A DNA stretch of 64,000 nucleotides from JABDII01 sp963815325 (lineage in GTDB: Bacteria; Gemmatimonadota; Gemmatimonadetes; Gemmatimonadales; GWC2-71-9): the NCBI GenBank assembly GCA_963815325.1, contig CAWFGG010000001.1:62001-126000 (forward strand), given 5' to 3'. A program made the translations under genes and the position numbers. How positions within the stretch are numbered: the first letter of the stretch is position 1; each line of letters begins with the position of its first letter. Shown here in pieces: positions 8,930-17,508 of the stretch. The notes below the pieces were generated by a model. The model worked only from the letters and a program-made list of their open reading frames with translations, was not told the origin of the DNA and did no database searches.

Positions 8930-10459
8930 TCACCCTCCTTCGCTGCGTAACGCCAGGGCCCGTTGATACACCTCGGCGTAGCCCGCGGCGGGCCGATCCC
9001 ACCCGAATTCTTGGCGCATGGCTCTCCGCATATGGTCGCCCCAGGCCGCGTGATCCGCGTAGTCCGCCACCGCCCGGCCGGCCGCAACATCCAGGTCCTG
9101 TGGCAGGTAATCATCGAACAGGAACCCGGTGACACCGTCCTCGATGGTGTCGGCCAGGCCACCTACGCGCCGTGCGACGGGGATGGCGCCGTAGTGCTGC
9201 GCGCGCATTTGCGTGAGCCCACAGGGTTCGTAGAGCGAGGGCATGAGCAGCATGTCGGAGCCGGCAATGAGTCGGTGCTCCATCGGCTCGTTGAAGTTCG
9301 TTTCGACCGCTACCCGCTCAGGCATGGCCTGCGCGAGTTGCCGGAGCGCGGTCTCGTAGCGAGCTTCGCCCTCTCCCAAGAACACAAACTGCGCGTCGAG
9401 TGACGCGAGGATGCTGCCTTCCAGGATCAAATCCAGTCCCTTCTGGGTGACCAGCCGCGCGGTCATGCCGAAAATCGGCGTCCGCGGACTGACCGGGAGG
9501 TCGAGCTCCCGCTGGAGCGCCGCCTTGCACTCCACCTTCCCGGAGAGGGCGTCTTCCGAATACTGGGCCGCGATCTCGGGATCGTGTTCCGGGTCCCAAG
9601 TACTGGTGTCGATCCCGTTGATGATGCCGACCAACCGGTTCTTGAGGCCGATGAAGGCGTCGTGCAGGCCGAATCCACCGGAGGCCGTTCTCAGCTCGTG
9701 TGCATGGGTCGGGCTCACCGTCACGGCCATCTCCGAGAATGCCAGGCCGCCCTTGAGCCAGTTGACCTTGCCGTACCATTCCAGCTGCTGCCAGTTGTAG
9801 AGTGAGTCGGGGAGCCCCACCAGGGCCAGCGACTCGAACGGGAAGTGCCCCTGGAAGCCGGCGTTGTGGACCGACATCACACATGCCACGCCATCGTAGA
9901 AGGTATCGCCGGCGTAGCCGGTGCGGAGATAGACCGGCGCGAGCGCCGTGTGCCAATCGTGCGCGTGGATCACCAGCGGCGCCTTGCCGAATTCCGGCAG
10001 GCATTGGATCACCGCCCGCGAGAAGAAGGCGAACCGCTGAGGGTTATCGGGGTAGTCCCCATCGGCCCCGCCGTAGATGCCGGGCCGGTCGAAGTAGTCG
10101 GGGTGGTCGATGAAGTAGACATGCGGAGCGCCACGCTTGTGCGGCAGCCGCCACAGCCGGCCGACCTCGCGGCGGGGGCCGACCTGGACTGCGAACGGGT
10201 CGCCGACCGGCACCAGCCGGCCGGCCGCTTCCCGCGCCGAACGATGAAGCGGGAGGACCACGGAACACGGGACGCCGTGGTTGGCTTGATACGTCGCAAG
10301 GCCGCGAACCGCCTCAGCCAAGCCCCCGGTCCGGGCGAACGGCCAGTACTCTGCTACCACGTGGATGACGCCCGGCGAGCGGGGTGGTGTCTTGCGGGTT
10401 GTGGTCTTCCGGGCGGTGGTCTTGCGGGCGCGGCGTGGGTCAGCCGGTTGGCGGGTCAT
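8930..10459 (-). CDS. glgA: Glycogen synthase (GT5)
   Basis: 509 residues. GT5 features: a GGLAEAV glycine loop near residue 45, IHAHDWHTALAPVYLR, SVHNAGFQGHFPF, and the donor-site PSLYEPCGLTQMRAQHYG near residue 410. The enzyme transfers glucose from ADP-glucose to growing alpha-1,4-glucan. Two oddities stand out. The usual Lys of the KTGGLAD motif is Arg (R43). The first 30 residues are a basic Lys/Arg/Thr-rich extension (KTTARKTTTRK) absent from typical GlgA. Its start overlaps the end of glgP by 20 bases. No glgC is in the window, so the ADP-glucose source lies elsewhere. Confidence 0.93.
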   Translation of the reverse strand: MTRQPADPRRARKTTARKTTTRKTPPRSPGVIHVVAEYWPFARTGGLAEAVRGLATYQANHGVPCSVVLPLHRSAREAAGRLVPVGDPFAVQVGPRREVGRLWRLPHKRGAPHVYFIDHPDYFDRPGIYGGADGDYPDNPQRFAFFSRAVIQCLPEFGKAPLVIHAHDWHTALAPVYLRTGYAGDTFYDGVACVMSVHNAGFQGHFPFESLALVGLPDSLYNWQQLEWYGKVNWLKGGLAFSEMAVTVSPTHAHELRTASGGFGLHDAFIGLKNRLVGIINGIDTSTWDPEHDPEIAAQYSEDALSGKVECKAALQRELDLPVSPRTPIFGMTARLVTQKGLDLILEGSILASLDAQFVFLGEGEARYETALRQLAQAMPERVAVETNFNEPMEHRLIAGSDMLLMPSLYEPCGLTQMRAQHYGAIPVARRVGGLADTIEDGVTGFLFDDYLPQDLDVAAGRAVADYADHAAWGDHMRRAMRQEFGWDRPAAGYAEVYQRALALRSEGG

Positions 10460-12593
10460 CGGTCGGCCATCCCTTCTCGAGCGCAGGCGCGTAATAGTCG
10501 CCTACGTACTGTTCGAGCATGCGGCGCGCAGTGAAGTGACGAGTGGAGGTCCACATGGCCTGCTTCATTCGGGCGATCCACTGACGGGGAATGCCCCGGT
10601 CACCGCGCTCGTAGAAGAGCGGCACAACTTGCTCCTCTAATAATGTATACAGCTGCTCGGCAGCGTCCGCATCCTGGTCCTCGCTGTCGGGCACCGCGGT
10701 GATGGTCCAGCCGTTGAGGCCGGTCTGTCCCTCGGCCCACCACCCGTCGTCGGTGCTGAGCTGGGGGACGCCGTTCAAGGCCGCCTTCATGCCACTCGTG
10801 CCAGAGGCTTCGTACGGAACGCGAGGCGTGTTGAGCCACAAGTCAACGCCCTGGACCAACCGGTGTGCCATGTGGAGCTCGTAATCCTCGAGGAACGCAA
10901 TCCGTCCTTCGTACCGGCGGTCCCGGGTCGCCGCGGACACCAGCTGAAGCATGCCCTTCCCGACCTCGTCGGCGGGATGGGCCTTGCCAGCGAAGATCAA
11001 CTGGACCGGCCGCTGCGGATTCAACAGCAAACGGCGGAGCCGCTCCGGGTCGCGGAACAGGAGGCCGGCCCGCTTGTATCCCGCGAATCGCCGCGCGAAT
11101 CCGATGGCCATGGCGCCGCCGTGCAGCAGCGTGCCTGCGCCTATCAGATGGGCTGCATCCTGCCAGCGATCGCGCCAACGGATCCGGGCCTCGTCGCGGA
11201 TGAAATCCATGAGCGATGCCTTGAGCACCGAATGCACCTCCCACAACTCTTTGTCATCGAGCGTTAGGATCGCATCGAAGCTCTCCGGATCCTCGGCCGT
11301 TTCCCAATTGGGGCCCAGGTGTCGGTCGAGCAGTTCCTTGATTCGGTGGGACATCCAGGTATTGAGGTGGACGCCGTTGGTCACGTATTTGATCGGGACC
11401 TTCGCCCCGGCCCGGCCGGGCCAGAGCATCTCCCACATGCCGCGGGATACGGCACCATGGACCCGCGACACACCCACCACTCGGCCCGACAGCCGGATGG
11501 CAACGGCCGTCATGTGGAAGCGTTGATGATCGAGGCCGGGATGGTGGCCCAGCTGATCGAGCGTCGCCTGATCGACGCCGAAACTCTCCAGGTACCCGCC
11601 CATTACCTGATGGAACAGCTCGCTGGAGAAAATGTCGTGGCCCGCCGGAACCGGTGTGTGGGTGGTGAAGAGGCTTCGGCTGCGCACCTGACGGATGGCG
11701 TCCGGCAGCGCCGTCCCGCCCTGCACCAGCTCACGCAGTCGTTCGAGCAGCATGAAGGCAGCATGCCCCTCGTTGGCGTGCCAGGCGCCGGGGTCGATGC
11801 CGAGCGCGCGCAGCACCCGCACGCCACCAATGCCGAGGATGGCCTCCTGCCGGAGCCTGAGCTCGGGCCCTCCGGCGTACAGGTTGTGCGACAGCGGCCG
11901 GTCTTCGGGATCGTTGCCGTCGACGTCGGTATCGAGCAGGTAGAGCGGCACCCGGCCCACCTGCATCTTCCAGGCGCCGACGTGGACCGTGCGGCCCGAT
12001 AGCTGGAGGCTCGCGAGCTGGGGTTGACCGTCGGCGTTCAGCACTTGCGTGAGTGGCGTCACCGTTGGATCGAACTGTTCCGGCACGTCCTCCTGCCAGC
12101 CGTCCAGCCGGATGCGCTGATCGAAGTACCCCCGGGTGTAGAGGAGACCGATACCCACAAATGGCAGGCCGAGGTCCGATGCGGCCTTGCAGTGGTCGCC
12201 GGCTAAGACGCCGAGGCCGCCCGAGTAGATGGCCACCGAATTGTGGAGGGCGAACTCCGCGCAGAAGTACGCGATGGGCTTCCCGGTCAGGTCGGGGTAC
12301 TGCTCGGCAAACCACCCGCCGTCGGACTCGGTCGAGGCGGTGAATTCCTCCATGACCGAATCGAATAGCTGCATGAAGTCGGGGTTCCGGGCACAGGTCT
12401 CGAGGCGGCGGGGCTCAACCCGCTGTAACAGCGCGATCGGATTGTGCCGGGTATCGTGCCAGAGCGGCCCATCGATGGCCCGGAACATCATTCGGGCGTC
12501 CCGGTGCCAGCTCCAAAACAAATTGCTCGCGAGCGAGGCCAGCCCGGCGAGGCGCTCGGGGAGCGGCTGGATGGGGCCGGGATTATCGGTCAT
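10440..12593 (-). CDS. glgP: Alpha-glucan phosphorylase (GT35)
   Basis: 717 residues, matching the shorter non-mammalian GlgP type. Recognisable parts: N-terminal SNLFWSWHRDARMMF, EFALHNSVAIYSGGLGVLAGDH, the ANEGHAAFMLLERL helix, VTNGVHLNTW, and the PLP region EASGTSGMKAALNG with the Schiff-base Lys near residue 604. It releases glucose-1-phosphate from the non-reducing ends of glycogen. It is the first gene of a five-gene minus-strand operon (glgP, glgA, three GH57), which pairs breakdown and synthesis in one transcript. A GTG/ATG start at 12593 is preceded by a Pro/Gly-coding region; no obvious strong SD. Confidence 0.94.
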   Translation of the reverse strand: MTDNPGPIQPLPERLAGLASLASNLFWSWHRDARMMFRAIDGPLWHDTRHNPIALLQRVEPRRLETCARNPDFMQLFDSVMEEFTASTESDGGWFAEQYPDLTGKPIAYFCAEFALHNSVAIYSGGLGVLAGDHCKAASDLGLPFVGIGLLYTRGYFDQRIRLDGWQEDVPEQFDPTVTPLTQVLNADGQPQLASLQLSGRTVHVGAWKMQVGRVPLYLLDTDVDGNDPEDRPLSHNLYAGGPELRLRQEAILGIGGVRVLRALGIDPGAWHANEGHAAFMLLERLRELVQGGTALPDAIRQVRSRSLFTTHTPVPAGHDIFSSELFHQVMGGYLESFGVDQATLDQLGHHPGLDHQRFHMTAVAIRLSGRVVGVSRVHGAVSRGMWEMLWPGRAGAKVPIKYVTNGVHLNTWMSHRIKELLDRHLGPNWETAEDPESFDAILTLDDKELWEVHSVLKASLMDFIRDEARIRWRDRWQDAAHLIGAGTLLHGGAMAIGFARRFAGYKRAGLLFRDPERLRRLLLNPQRPVQLIFAGKAHPADEVGKGMLQLVSAATRDRRYEGRIAFLEDYELHMAHRLVQGVDLWLNTPRVPYEASGTSGMKAALNGVPQLSTDDGWWAEGQTGLNGWTITAVPDSEDQDADAAEQLYTLLEEQVVPLFYERGDRGIPRQWIARMKQAMWTSTRHFTARRMLEQYVGDYYAPALEKGWPTDDPPTG

Positions 12594-12733
12594 GGGGTGC
12601 GGGCAGCGGGTTCATGCGGCCTATAAGAAAACACCGAGCTGACTGCTTGACCAGCCTGCCCAGGGGCCCGGAGGTGACGGCCGGAGTCCTCGAGGCCTCC
12701 GGGGCGCCCAAACTCGCCCTCCCGCAATGCACT

Positions 12734-12759
12734 GAGGCCCGGCGTCCCCGCCGGGCCTC
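12734..12759 (-). terminator. Strong hairpin after the fasciclin gene
   Basis: A perfect 11-bp stem GAGGCCCGGCG / CGCCGGGCCTC with a 4-base loop lies 32 bases past the fasciclin stop, on the glgP side. No T run follows on the minus strand, so it may be a 3' stabiliser or a Rho-assisted terminator. Confidence 0.6.
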
Positions 12760-12791
12760 GCGCAGTGCCCTCGAATCGCACTCTCCAGGGG

Positions 12792-13352
12792 CTACGGGAG
12801 AAGCACGGTGTCGATGATGTGGATGACGCCGTTCTGTGCTGCGATATCGGTCGTCACGATCTGGGCATCGTTGATGAATGCTCCCAAGGCCGTCACGGAA
12901 ATCGCCGCAAAGCTCTTGTTGAGCATCCGGATCTGGCTGGACGACACGACGCTTGCTGCGAAGCGGCGGCCGGGCGCCACATGGTAGAGCAGGATGTCGG
13001 TCAATGCGTCCGTCGGCAGCGAGCCGATGGTGGTGGCATCCAACCCGAGCCTGGCGAACGCCGCATCCGTGGGCGCGAACACGGTAAACTGGCGATTCAC
13101 ATCCAGCGTCTCCACCAAGTCGGCCGCAACGAGTGCCGCGATCAGGGTCGAGAACTCGCCACTCTGCTGATTCACCGCCAGGGCGATGTCGACGATGCTC
13201 TCACCCTGTGGCCCAACGCCGTTGGGACTGCCGCCGCGTGCGGTCTGGGTCTCAGGAGCAGCCACTTCGGTGGGCGATTCCAGGTCCGAGCATGCCGCAG
13301 CGACCAGGGCCACGGACAGGATCATCGAGAGGTGTAGGGCCTTCCGCATCAT
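12792..13352 (-). CDS. Fasciclin (FAS1) domain lipoprotein
   Basis: 186 residues. The signal peptide ends in a lipobox, ALVAAACS, so the protein is lipid-anchored. A Thr/Gly/Pro linker leads to one FAS1 domain from about residue 50: the FSTLIAALVAADLVETL helix, QFTVFAPTDAAFARL (H1 motif), ILLYHVAPG and the C-terminal H2-like GVIHIIDTVLLP. FAS1 domains mediate adhesion or polysaccharide binding at the cell surface. AGGAGG sits 8 bases before the first ATG. A clear sigma-70-type promoter and an inverted repeat lie upstream, and a strong hairpin downstream, so it is monocistronic. Confidence 0.93.
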   Translation of the reverse strand: MMRKALHLSMILSVALVAAACSDLESPTEVAAPETQTARGGSPNGVGPQGESIVDIALAVNQQSGEFSTLIAALVAADLVETLDVNRQFTVFAPTDAAFARLGLDATTIGSLPTDALTDILLYHVAPGRRFAASVVSSSQIRMLNKSFAAISVTALGAFINDAQIVTTDIAAQNGVIHIIDTVLLP

Positions 13353-13399
13353 GTTAGGTGCCTCCTATGGATTGTCGGAACGTACCTGTGCCGACGACC

Positions 13400-13428
13400 A
13401 TTCTATCACCCGGTCTGTGGTTTGTCAA
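13400..13428 (-). promoter_or_regulatory. Sigma-70-type promoter of the fasciclin gene
   Basis: On the minus strand TTGACA (13423-13428) is followed by a 17-bp spacer and TAGAAT (13400-13405), about 50 bases before the fasciclin ATG. The -35 box is perfect and the spacing ideal. The region is AT-rich against a GC-rich background. Confidence 0.75.
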
Positions 13429-13432
13429 TAGT

Positions 13433-13456
13433 TTGTCTAATTAAATATCTAGACAA
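13433..13456. promoter_or_regulatory. Inverted repeat TTGTCTA-N10-TAGACAA, candidate operator
   Basis: A perfect 7-bp inverted repeat with an AT-only centre lies just upstream of the -35 box of the fasciclin promoter. Related half sites follow (TTTGTCAA inside the -35 region and GTAGAC further out). The position suits an activator or a looping repressor; I cannot name the regulator. Confidence 0.5.
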
Positions 13457-13645
13457 TAAGTAGACGGTCGGCCTACGGGCAGGAGGATTCACCGCCAGCC
13501 AAACGCCTAAGTGCTTGTGTGGTATGTGATTAAGAGACTACGAGAGGGCAGGATTCGACATCAGGCTGACCAGGAGCCCGTGCGACGCTCCGCCAGCCAT
13601 CCCTGCCCCGGCAACAGCAGCGTAAGTTCCCCTCGCTGTCGTGCC

Positions 13646-16192
13646 CTACTCCTCCCGCTCGGCCGCCAAGACCTCCGGCGTCAGCGGCTGCTGGCCCGCC
13701 CGGAGCGCCTCGATCCAAGCCTCGCGCCGGGCCTTCTGCCCGGCATCGGACGTCGCCGCCACGAAGGTCTCGAAGTCCTGAATGGCGCCCTCGGCATCGC
13801 CCGTGAGGGCGCGCACGATGCCGCGGCTGTCCTTGATGTTGGCATTGTCGGGTGCCAACGCCACCGCGCGGTCACAGGCAGGCATGACCGCGGTCGCCGA
13901 GTTCCAGAGCCCGCCCCAATAGCAGAGCGTGTTCCAGGCCGGCGCCGTGATGACGAGCTTGGCACTCCGGCGCTGAGCGGCTGTGTACCGCGACACCGCG
14001 TCCGCCACACTGCCCGAGCGCACCAGCTCCTGGCCTTCGTGCACCAGCGATAGGGCCTCGGTGTAGTCCGCCCCGGGCCAGAGGTGGATCAGTTGCGCCT
14101 CCTCGAGGTTGGTCAGGTACTGGAGTACTGCCTCCGCGGTCACCGTGCCGTAGTAGCTCTCCCCCGCCTCCCGCGCTTCGGCCGCGACGAAGCGGGCAAT
14201 GTCGAGCCCGCTTCGCCTGCCGTCCACCGCGTTCAGGACCTCGAAGCTCATGAGCGAGCGGATGCCGGGCACGAAAGTGACGCGCCCACGCTGGCGCAGA
14301 AACTCGGCCGGCCCTGCAACGAGCACCGGCCTGAGCTCGGCGAGCCGCCCCTCGGTGGCCGAGCGAGTGGCCGACGGTACCTGTCGCTTCCCGGTCAGCT
14401 GGCGGTACACCAACCCGACCTCTCGGAGGGCCTGTGCCTCGCGCCGGTCGAGTTCTTGGAGCAGCGGGTCGGTGAAAAGCGCGGCACTGGGATCGACCTG
14501 CTCGAGCGAGGTGAGTGCCATGCGCTCCCGCTGGGTCGCATACCATACCTGGTCCACGGCCTGCCGGTATGCCGTGTCTCTGTCGGATGCGCCAGCAATC
14601 CACGACAGCGCGAGCCGGACATTCCGGCCCAAACGCTCAAACCCGCGCCCGGCGGTGGCTGCGCCCAGCGCCGGCACCGACGCGCTGTCGGCTGCGGCCA
14701 TGATGTAGGCCATGAGCCCCACGGCGGCGGCACTCCGGCCCAGCTGCGTTGGGTCGATATTCCACAAATCGTCGTCGCTCGAGTGGATGTAGCGGTCGGG
14801 CATGTTGGTGAAGGTGACGCCCGGTACACCGATAGGGGCCTCGTTGAAGGTCATGTGATCGGTGCTGTTGTGGTTGTAGATCATGGCGGCGTTGTAGCGG
14901 TGTTGGGTACCCAGGTGGGCCATATGCGGCTTGGGATAGAGCGCGACACCACCCTCGAGCTGCGCCAACTCGAAGTTGTTCGCCGCTACCATGTACTCCA
15001 CCACCGACTCGACCACATCGTTGAAGAAGTGGAACCGCGCCGCGGGCAGCCGCGTGATGTTCTGCTTCCGCATCACATCCTGCGCCTGGTTGGCTCCCAC
15101 CATGTCCTGGTTGATGTTGACCCACATTCCGCGGTGGGCGTCCGGGTGGTCGGCGAAGTATTGGCGCTGGCTCGAGATCTCCGTTACCCACCAGAACCGG
15201 ATGTTCCGCCGCGGCCGCGGCACTACGCCGTCGGTGATGAGCCGGTTGAGCGCCCTCGCCACCTCGAGCACGCTCGCCACTCCGCTCGCGTCGTCATTGG
15301 CCGAGGTGCCTTCCTCCTGCATGTGACTGGTGAGGACGATGTCTTGTCCGAGGGTGGGCTCAGACCCGCGAATGAAGGCCTCGACCATGACCTGCCACGG
15401 CTCGCTGCCTTGCCCGGACTCCATCGACGACTCGACCAGCGCTCGTACTTTGATCGGCTCTCGCGACTGGGCCAGACGGTTCCGGAGCAGCGTCCCCTGG
15501 CGGAGCGAGAGCCCGAACGCAAAGGTCGGCTCGTGCCCGTCAGATCCCCGGCTGGGGATGCTGATCCACCGCAGCTGGTCGGGGCGGGCGAACCCGGCTC
15601 CGCTGATGCCGACGTCCGAGGCGAACGGGCTCGGATACCAGATGACGCCGAGCGCCCCGCGGTTCCATACTGCCTCGCGCATCGCCCCGTTCAGCGACCC
15701 GTAGGTCAGCACGATCTTCCCGGCGACGTCCTTGCCCTGGTAATCCGCCGCTTCGCCTGCGCCGATGTCGATCAATTCGGCGGTGACGTCGGTCGGGCGG
15801 CTGTAGTCGGCCAGGTGCAGCACCGATTGGAGTGTCGAGGCGAGCCGTTCAGGCTCCGGCTCGACGATCCAAAGGTCGGCGAACGTGGCGTTCCAGGGGA
15901 TGGTGGTGCTGGCCTGCTTGATCAGCTGAACGTCGCTCAGTCCGAACTCCGTGGCCTTCGCCGCCACATATTCGGCGACGGTCCAGAGCCCGTCGGACCC
16001 GCCGCGCGGGCGATGGAACTGGGTCATGAACCGGATGTGCCCGTAGGCGGCGTCACCCGAGATCTCTTGGCTGATGAGTTGGGTCTGAGCGGGATCGAGC
16101 AAGGAGAGATCCTGCGCCTGGGCTCCGCGTGTCATCAGACATCCGAGGATCCCCAACCCGACCCACACCTGGAAGCTCCTGGGGTGTATCAT
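13646..16192 (-). CDS. Secreted M28-family peptidase with C-terminal TPR-like region
   Basis: 848 residues. An N-terminal signal peptide (about residues 1-27, cleavage after GAQA) points to export. A protease-associated-like domain (GKDVAGKIVLTYGSLNGAMREAVWNRGALGVI) precedes the M28 zinc peptidase core: VLTSHMQEEGTSANDDASGVASVLEVARAL supplies the His and bridging Asp ligands, and STDHMTFNEA is a later ligand region. The last ~130 residues form helical repeats (AVSRYTAAQRRSAKL, CDRAVALAPDNANIKDSRGIVRALTG) of TPR type. M28 enzymes are aminopeptidases or carboxypeptidases; the substrate here is unknown. No operon partners are evident. Confidence 0.87.
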   Translation of the reverse strand: MIHPRSFQVWVGLGILGCLMTRGAQAQDLSLLDPAQTQLISQEISGDAAYGHIRFMTQFHRPRGGSDGLWTVAEYVAAKATEFGLSDVQLIKQASTTIPWNATFADLWIVEPEPERLASTLQSVLHLADYSRPTDVTAELIDIGAGEAADYQGKDVAGKIVLTYGSLNGAMREAVWNRGALGVIWYPSPFASDVGISGAGFARPDQLRWISIPSRGSDGHEPTFAFGLSLRQGTLLRNRLAQSREPIKVRALVESSMESGQGSEPWQVMVEAFIRGSEPTLGQDIVLTSHMQEEGTSANDDASGVASVLEVARALNRLITDGVVPRPRRNIRFWWVTEISSQRQYFADHPDAHRGMWVNINQDMVGANQAQDVMRKQNITRLPAARFHFFNDVVESVVEYMVAANNFELAQLEGGVALYPKPHMAHLGTQHRYNAAMIYNHNSTDHMTFNEAPIGVPGVTFTNMPDRYIHSSDDDLWNIDPTQLGRSAAAVGLMAYIMAAADSASVPALGAATAGRGFERLGRNVRLALSWIAGASDRDTAYRQAVDQVWYATQRERMALTSLEQVDPSAALFTDPLLQELDRREAQALREVGLVYRQLTGKRQVPSATRSATEGRLAELRPVLVAGPAEFLRQRGRVTFVPGIRSLMSFEVLNAVDGRRSGLDIARFVAAEAREAGESYYGTVTAEAVLQYLTNLEEAQLIHLWPGADYTEALSLVHEGQELVRSGSVADAVSRYTAAQRRSAKLVITAPAWNTLCYWGGLWNSATAVMPACDRAVALAPDNANIKDSRGIVRALTGDAEGAIQDFETFVAATSDAGQKARREAWIEALRAGQQPLTPEVLAAEREE

Positions 16193-16454
16193 GGTCCCGC
16201 ACTCCGAATTGAGGCTGAAAAGGAAGGTCTGAGATCAAGGTAGCATGTCAGGGAGTAGGTCCCAAAACCACCGCAGCCTGCCAGACTCCCTGAGCGTCCA
16301 GGCCGCTGCAGGATCTTGCAAGGCGCCACTTAAGTCCTTGCCAGCATGCGCGTTCGTTCCCCCGGCACCCCTATTGCTGATTTCCACCCTTCGTTCCCAG
16401 TGCGATCCCCGATGGCGGGCTCGCGCTCGTGGTTCCACCACCGGAGGCTGGGCA

Positions 16455-16802
16455 ATGTCAAAACGGTTCATGCTCCTGCGGGTCCTCACAGGAGTGTTAC
16501 TCCTGGTTCTGGGAGCCACCCCACTCATGGGACAAGGAAAGTCGGGAAAGGGGTTCGAGGTCTCGGACGATCGTGCGGTCACGGTGACGCGGGAAGTGCT
16601 CGTCAAGGACGGGTACAACGTGGTACGGGTCGAGCGGGTGGGTGAGACGCAGGTCGTCTATTACCGCCGCGGCAACATGGGCAAGGGCAAGGGAAAAGGC
16701 CCGCTCCAGAAGCTGGTCATCCGCCGCGTAGCCAACCGCATCGTGTTCGAGGACACGGCGCCTGACATCTTGGTGAACATCGAGCTCAAGTTGAGGCTCT
16801 GA
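16455..16802 (+). CDS. Small secreted hypothetical protein
   Basis: 115 residues from ATG 16455, with GGAGG eight bases before it. A signal peptide (MSKRFMLLRVLTGVLLLVLG to GATPLMGQ, cleavage about residue 26) is followed by a basic, Gly/Lys-rich mature protein with a GKGKGKGP stretch and a beta-strand pattern at the end (VFEDTAPDILVNIELKLRL). I do not recognise a family. The first gene of a probable pair with the tiny membrane protein 22 bases downstream. Confidence 0.7.
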   Translation: MSKRFMLLRVLTGVLLLVLGATPLMGQGKSGKGFEVSDDRAVTVTREVLVKDGYNVVRVERVGETQVVYYRRGNMGKGKGKGPLQKLVIRRVANRIVFEDTAPDILVNIELKLRL

Positions 16803-16824
16803 CCTGACGATTCAGGAGGGACTC

Positions 16825-16956
16825 ATGGTGGTCTCTGGACAAGTCAAGAAGAGCAGCGCCAAGCGCGGCCGCGTCATGCTGATTCTCCTGGCAGCCCTGC
16901 TGACCGCCGTGACGCTCTACGGGTACTACTTGGGGAGGAGTATCGTGGGGTCCTAG
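16825..16956 (+). CDS. 43-residue single-helix membrane peptide
   Basis: A short frame of 43 codons with a very good ribosome site (AGGAGGG, four bases before ATG). The peptide has a basic N-terminus (KKSSAKRGR), one hydrophobic helix (VMLILLAALLTAVTLYGYYLG) and a short tail. It follows the secreted protein above with a 22-base gap and is probably co-transcribed. Function unknown; it could be a small subunit or regulator of a membrane complex. The SD and the clean topology are the support. Confidence 0.6.
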   Translation: MVVSGQVKKSSAKRGRVMLILLAALLTAVTLYGYYLGRSIVGS

Positions 16957-17036
16957 GTGATCGTCCGTCTCACAAAGAACGTCCCAGGCTCTAGATCCAG
17001 GACCTGGGACTTTCGCATGAGTGAGACGCGGCGCCT

Positions 17037-17144
17037 CTACCCTTCCTCGCGCACGTCCTTATTCATGACGAGAATCAATCCGCCTGCGAACACGATCGCG
17101 AACACTACGATACCCACGACGCCGACGAGGGCTTCGATTCTCAT
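17037..17144 (-). CDS. 35-residue membrane peptide
   Basis: From ATG 17144: MRIEALVGVVGIV leads a single long hydrophobic helix ending in the charged tail NKDVREEG. GGAGG precedes the start, and the ATG overlaps the stop of the upstream gene as ATGA, a sign of translational coupling. Family unknown. The upstream in-frame extension is only a shadow of the neighbour. Confidence 0.55.
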   Translation of the reverse strand: MRIEALVGVVGIVVFAIVFAGGLILVMNKDVREEG

Positions 17145-17308
17145 CCCGGCCTCCGGGTGGCCGCTGCCAACGCCAGGATGGATGGCACCCAGAGACCCAC
17201 GAAGATCCCGGCGTCCTTTTCCACGAAGAACCACAGAACCACAGAGAACACGAATGAAATGAAGGCCGCCACGAGGAACAGGGTGAGTGGCCAGTTAGTG
17301 ATTCGCAT
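17141..17308 (-). CDS. 55-residue membrane protein with two helices
   Basis: From ATG 17308: MRITNWPLTLFLVAAFISFVF and a second hydrophobic stretch (GIFVGLWVPSILALAAATR) joined by the charged loop VEKDA. GGGGA lies upstream. It is coupled to the following 35-residue gene by an ATGA overlap. The pair resembles the small accessory membrane proteins encoded next to transporters, but no such partner is adjacent here. Function unknown. Confidence 0.6.
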   Translation of the reverse strand: MRITNWPLTLFLVAAFISFVFSVVLWFFVEKDAGIFVGLWVPSILALAAATRRPG

Positions 17309-17508
17309 CGATTCATCCCCGCTGGTGGTACCAACCCTTCGGCGTGCAACAGTAGGCTGCGTCTCGCCGTGGGTCGGCGTGCTTCCTGCCATAATGCAAC
17401 CCAATGTAGTCGGCAGGAAAAGAAAGGACTAACGCTGTTGCATAGCGGCGGAACATGGCCCGTGAGGTGTTCCCGACCCTTCCGAGCCGACCGCGAGCGA
17501 CCTGACTT

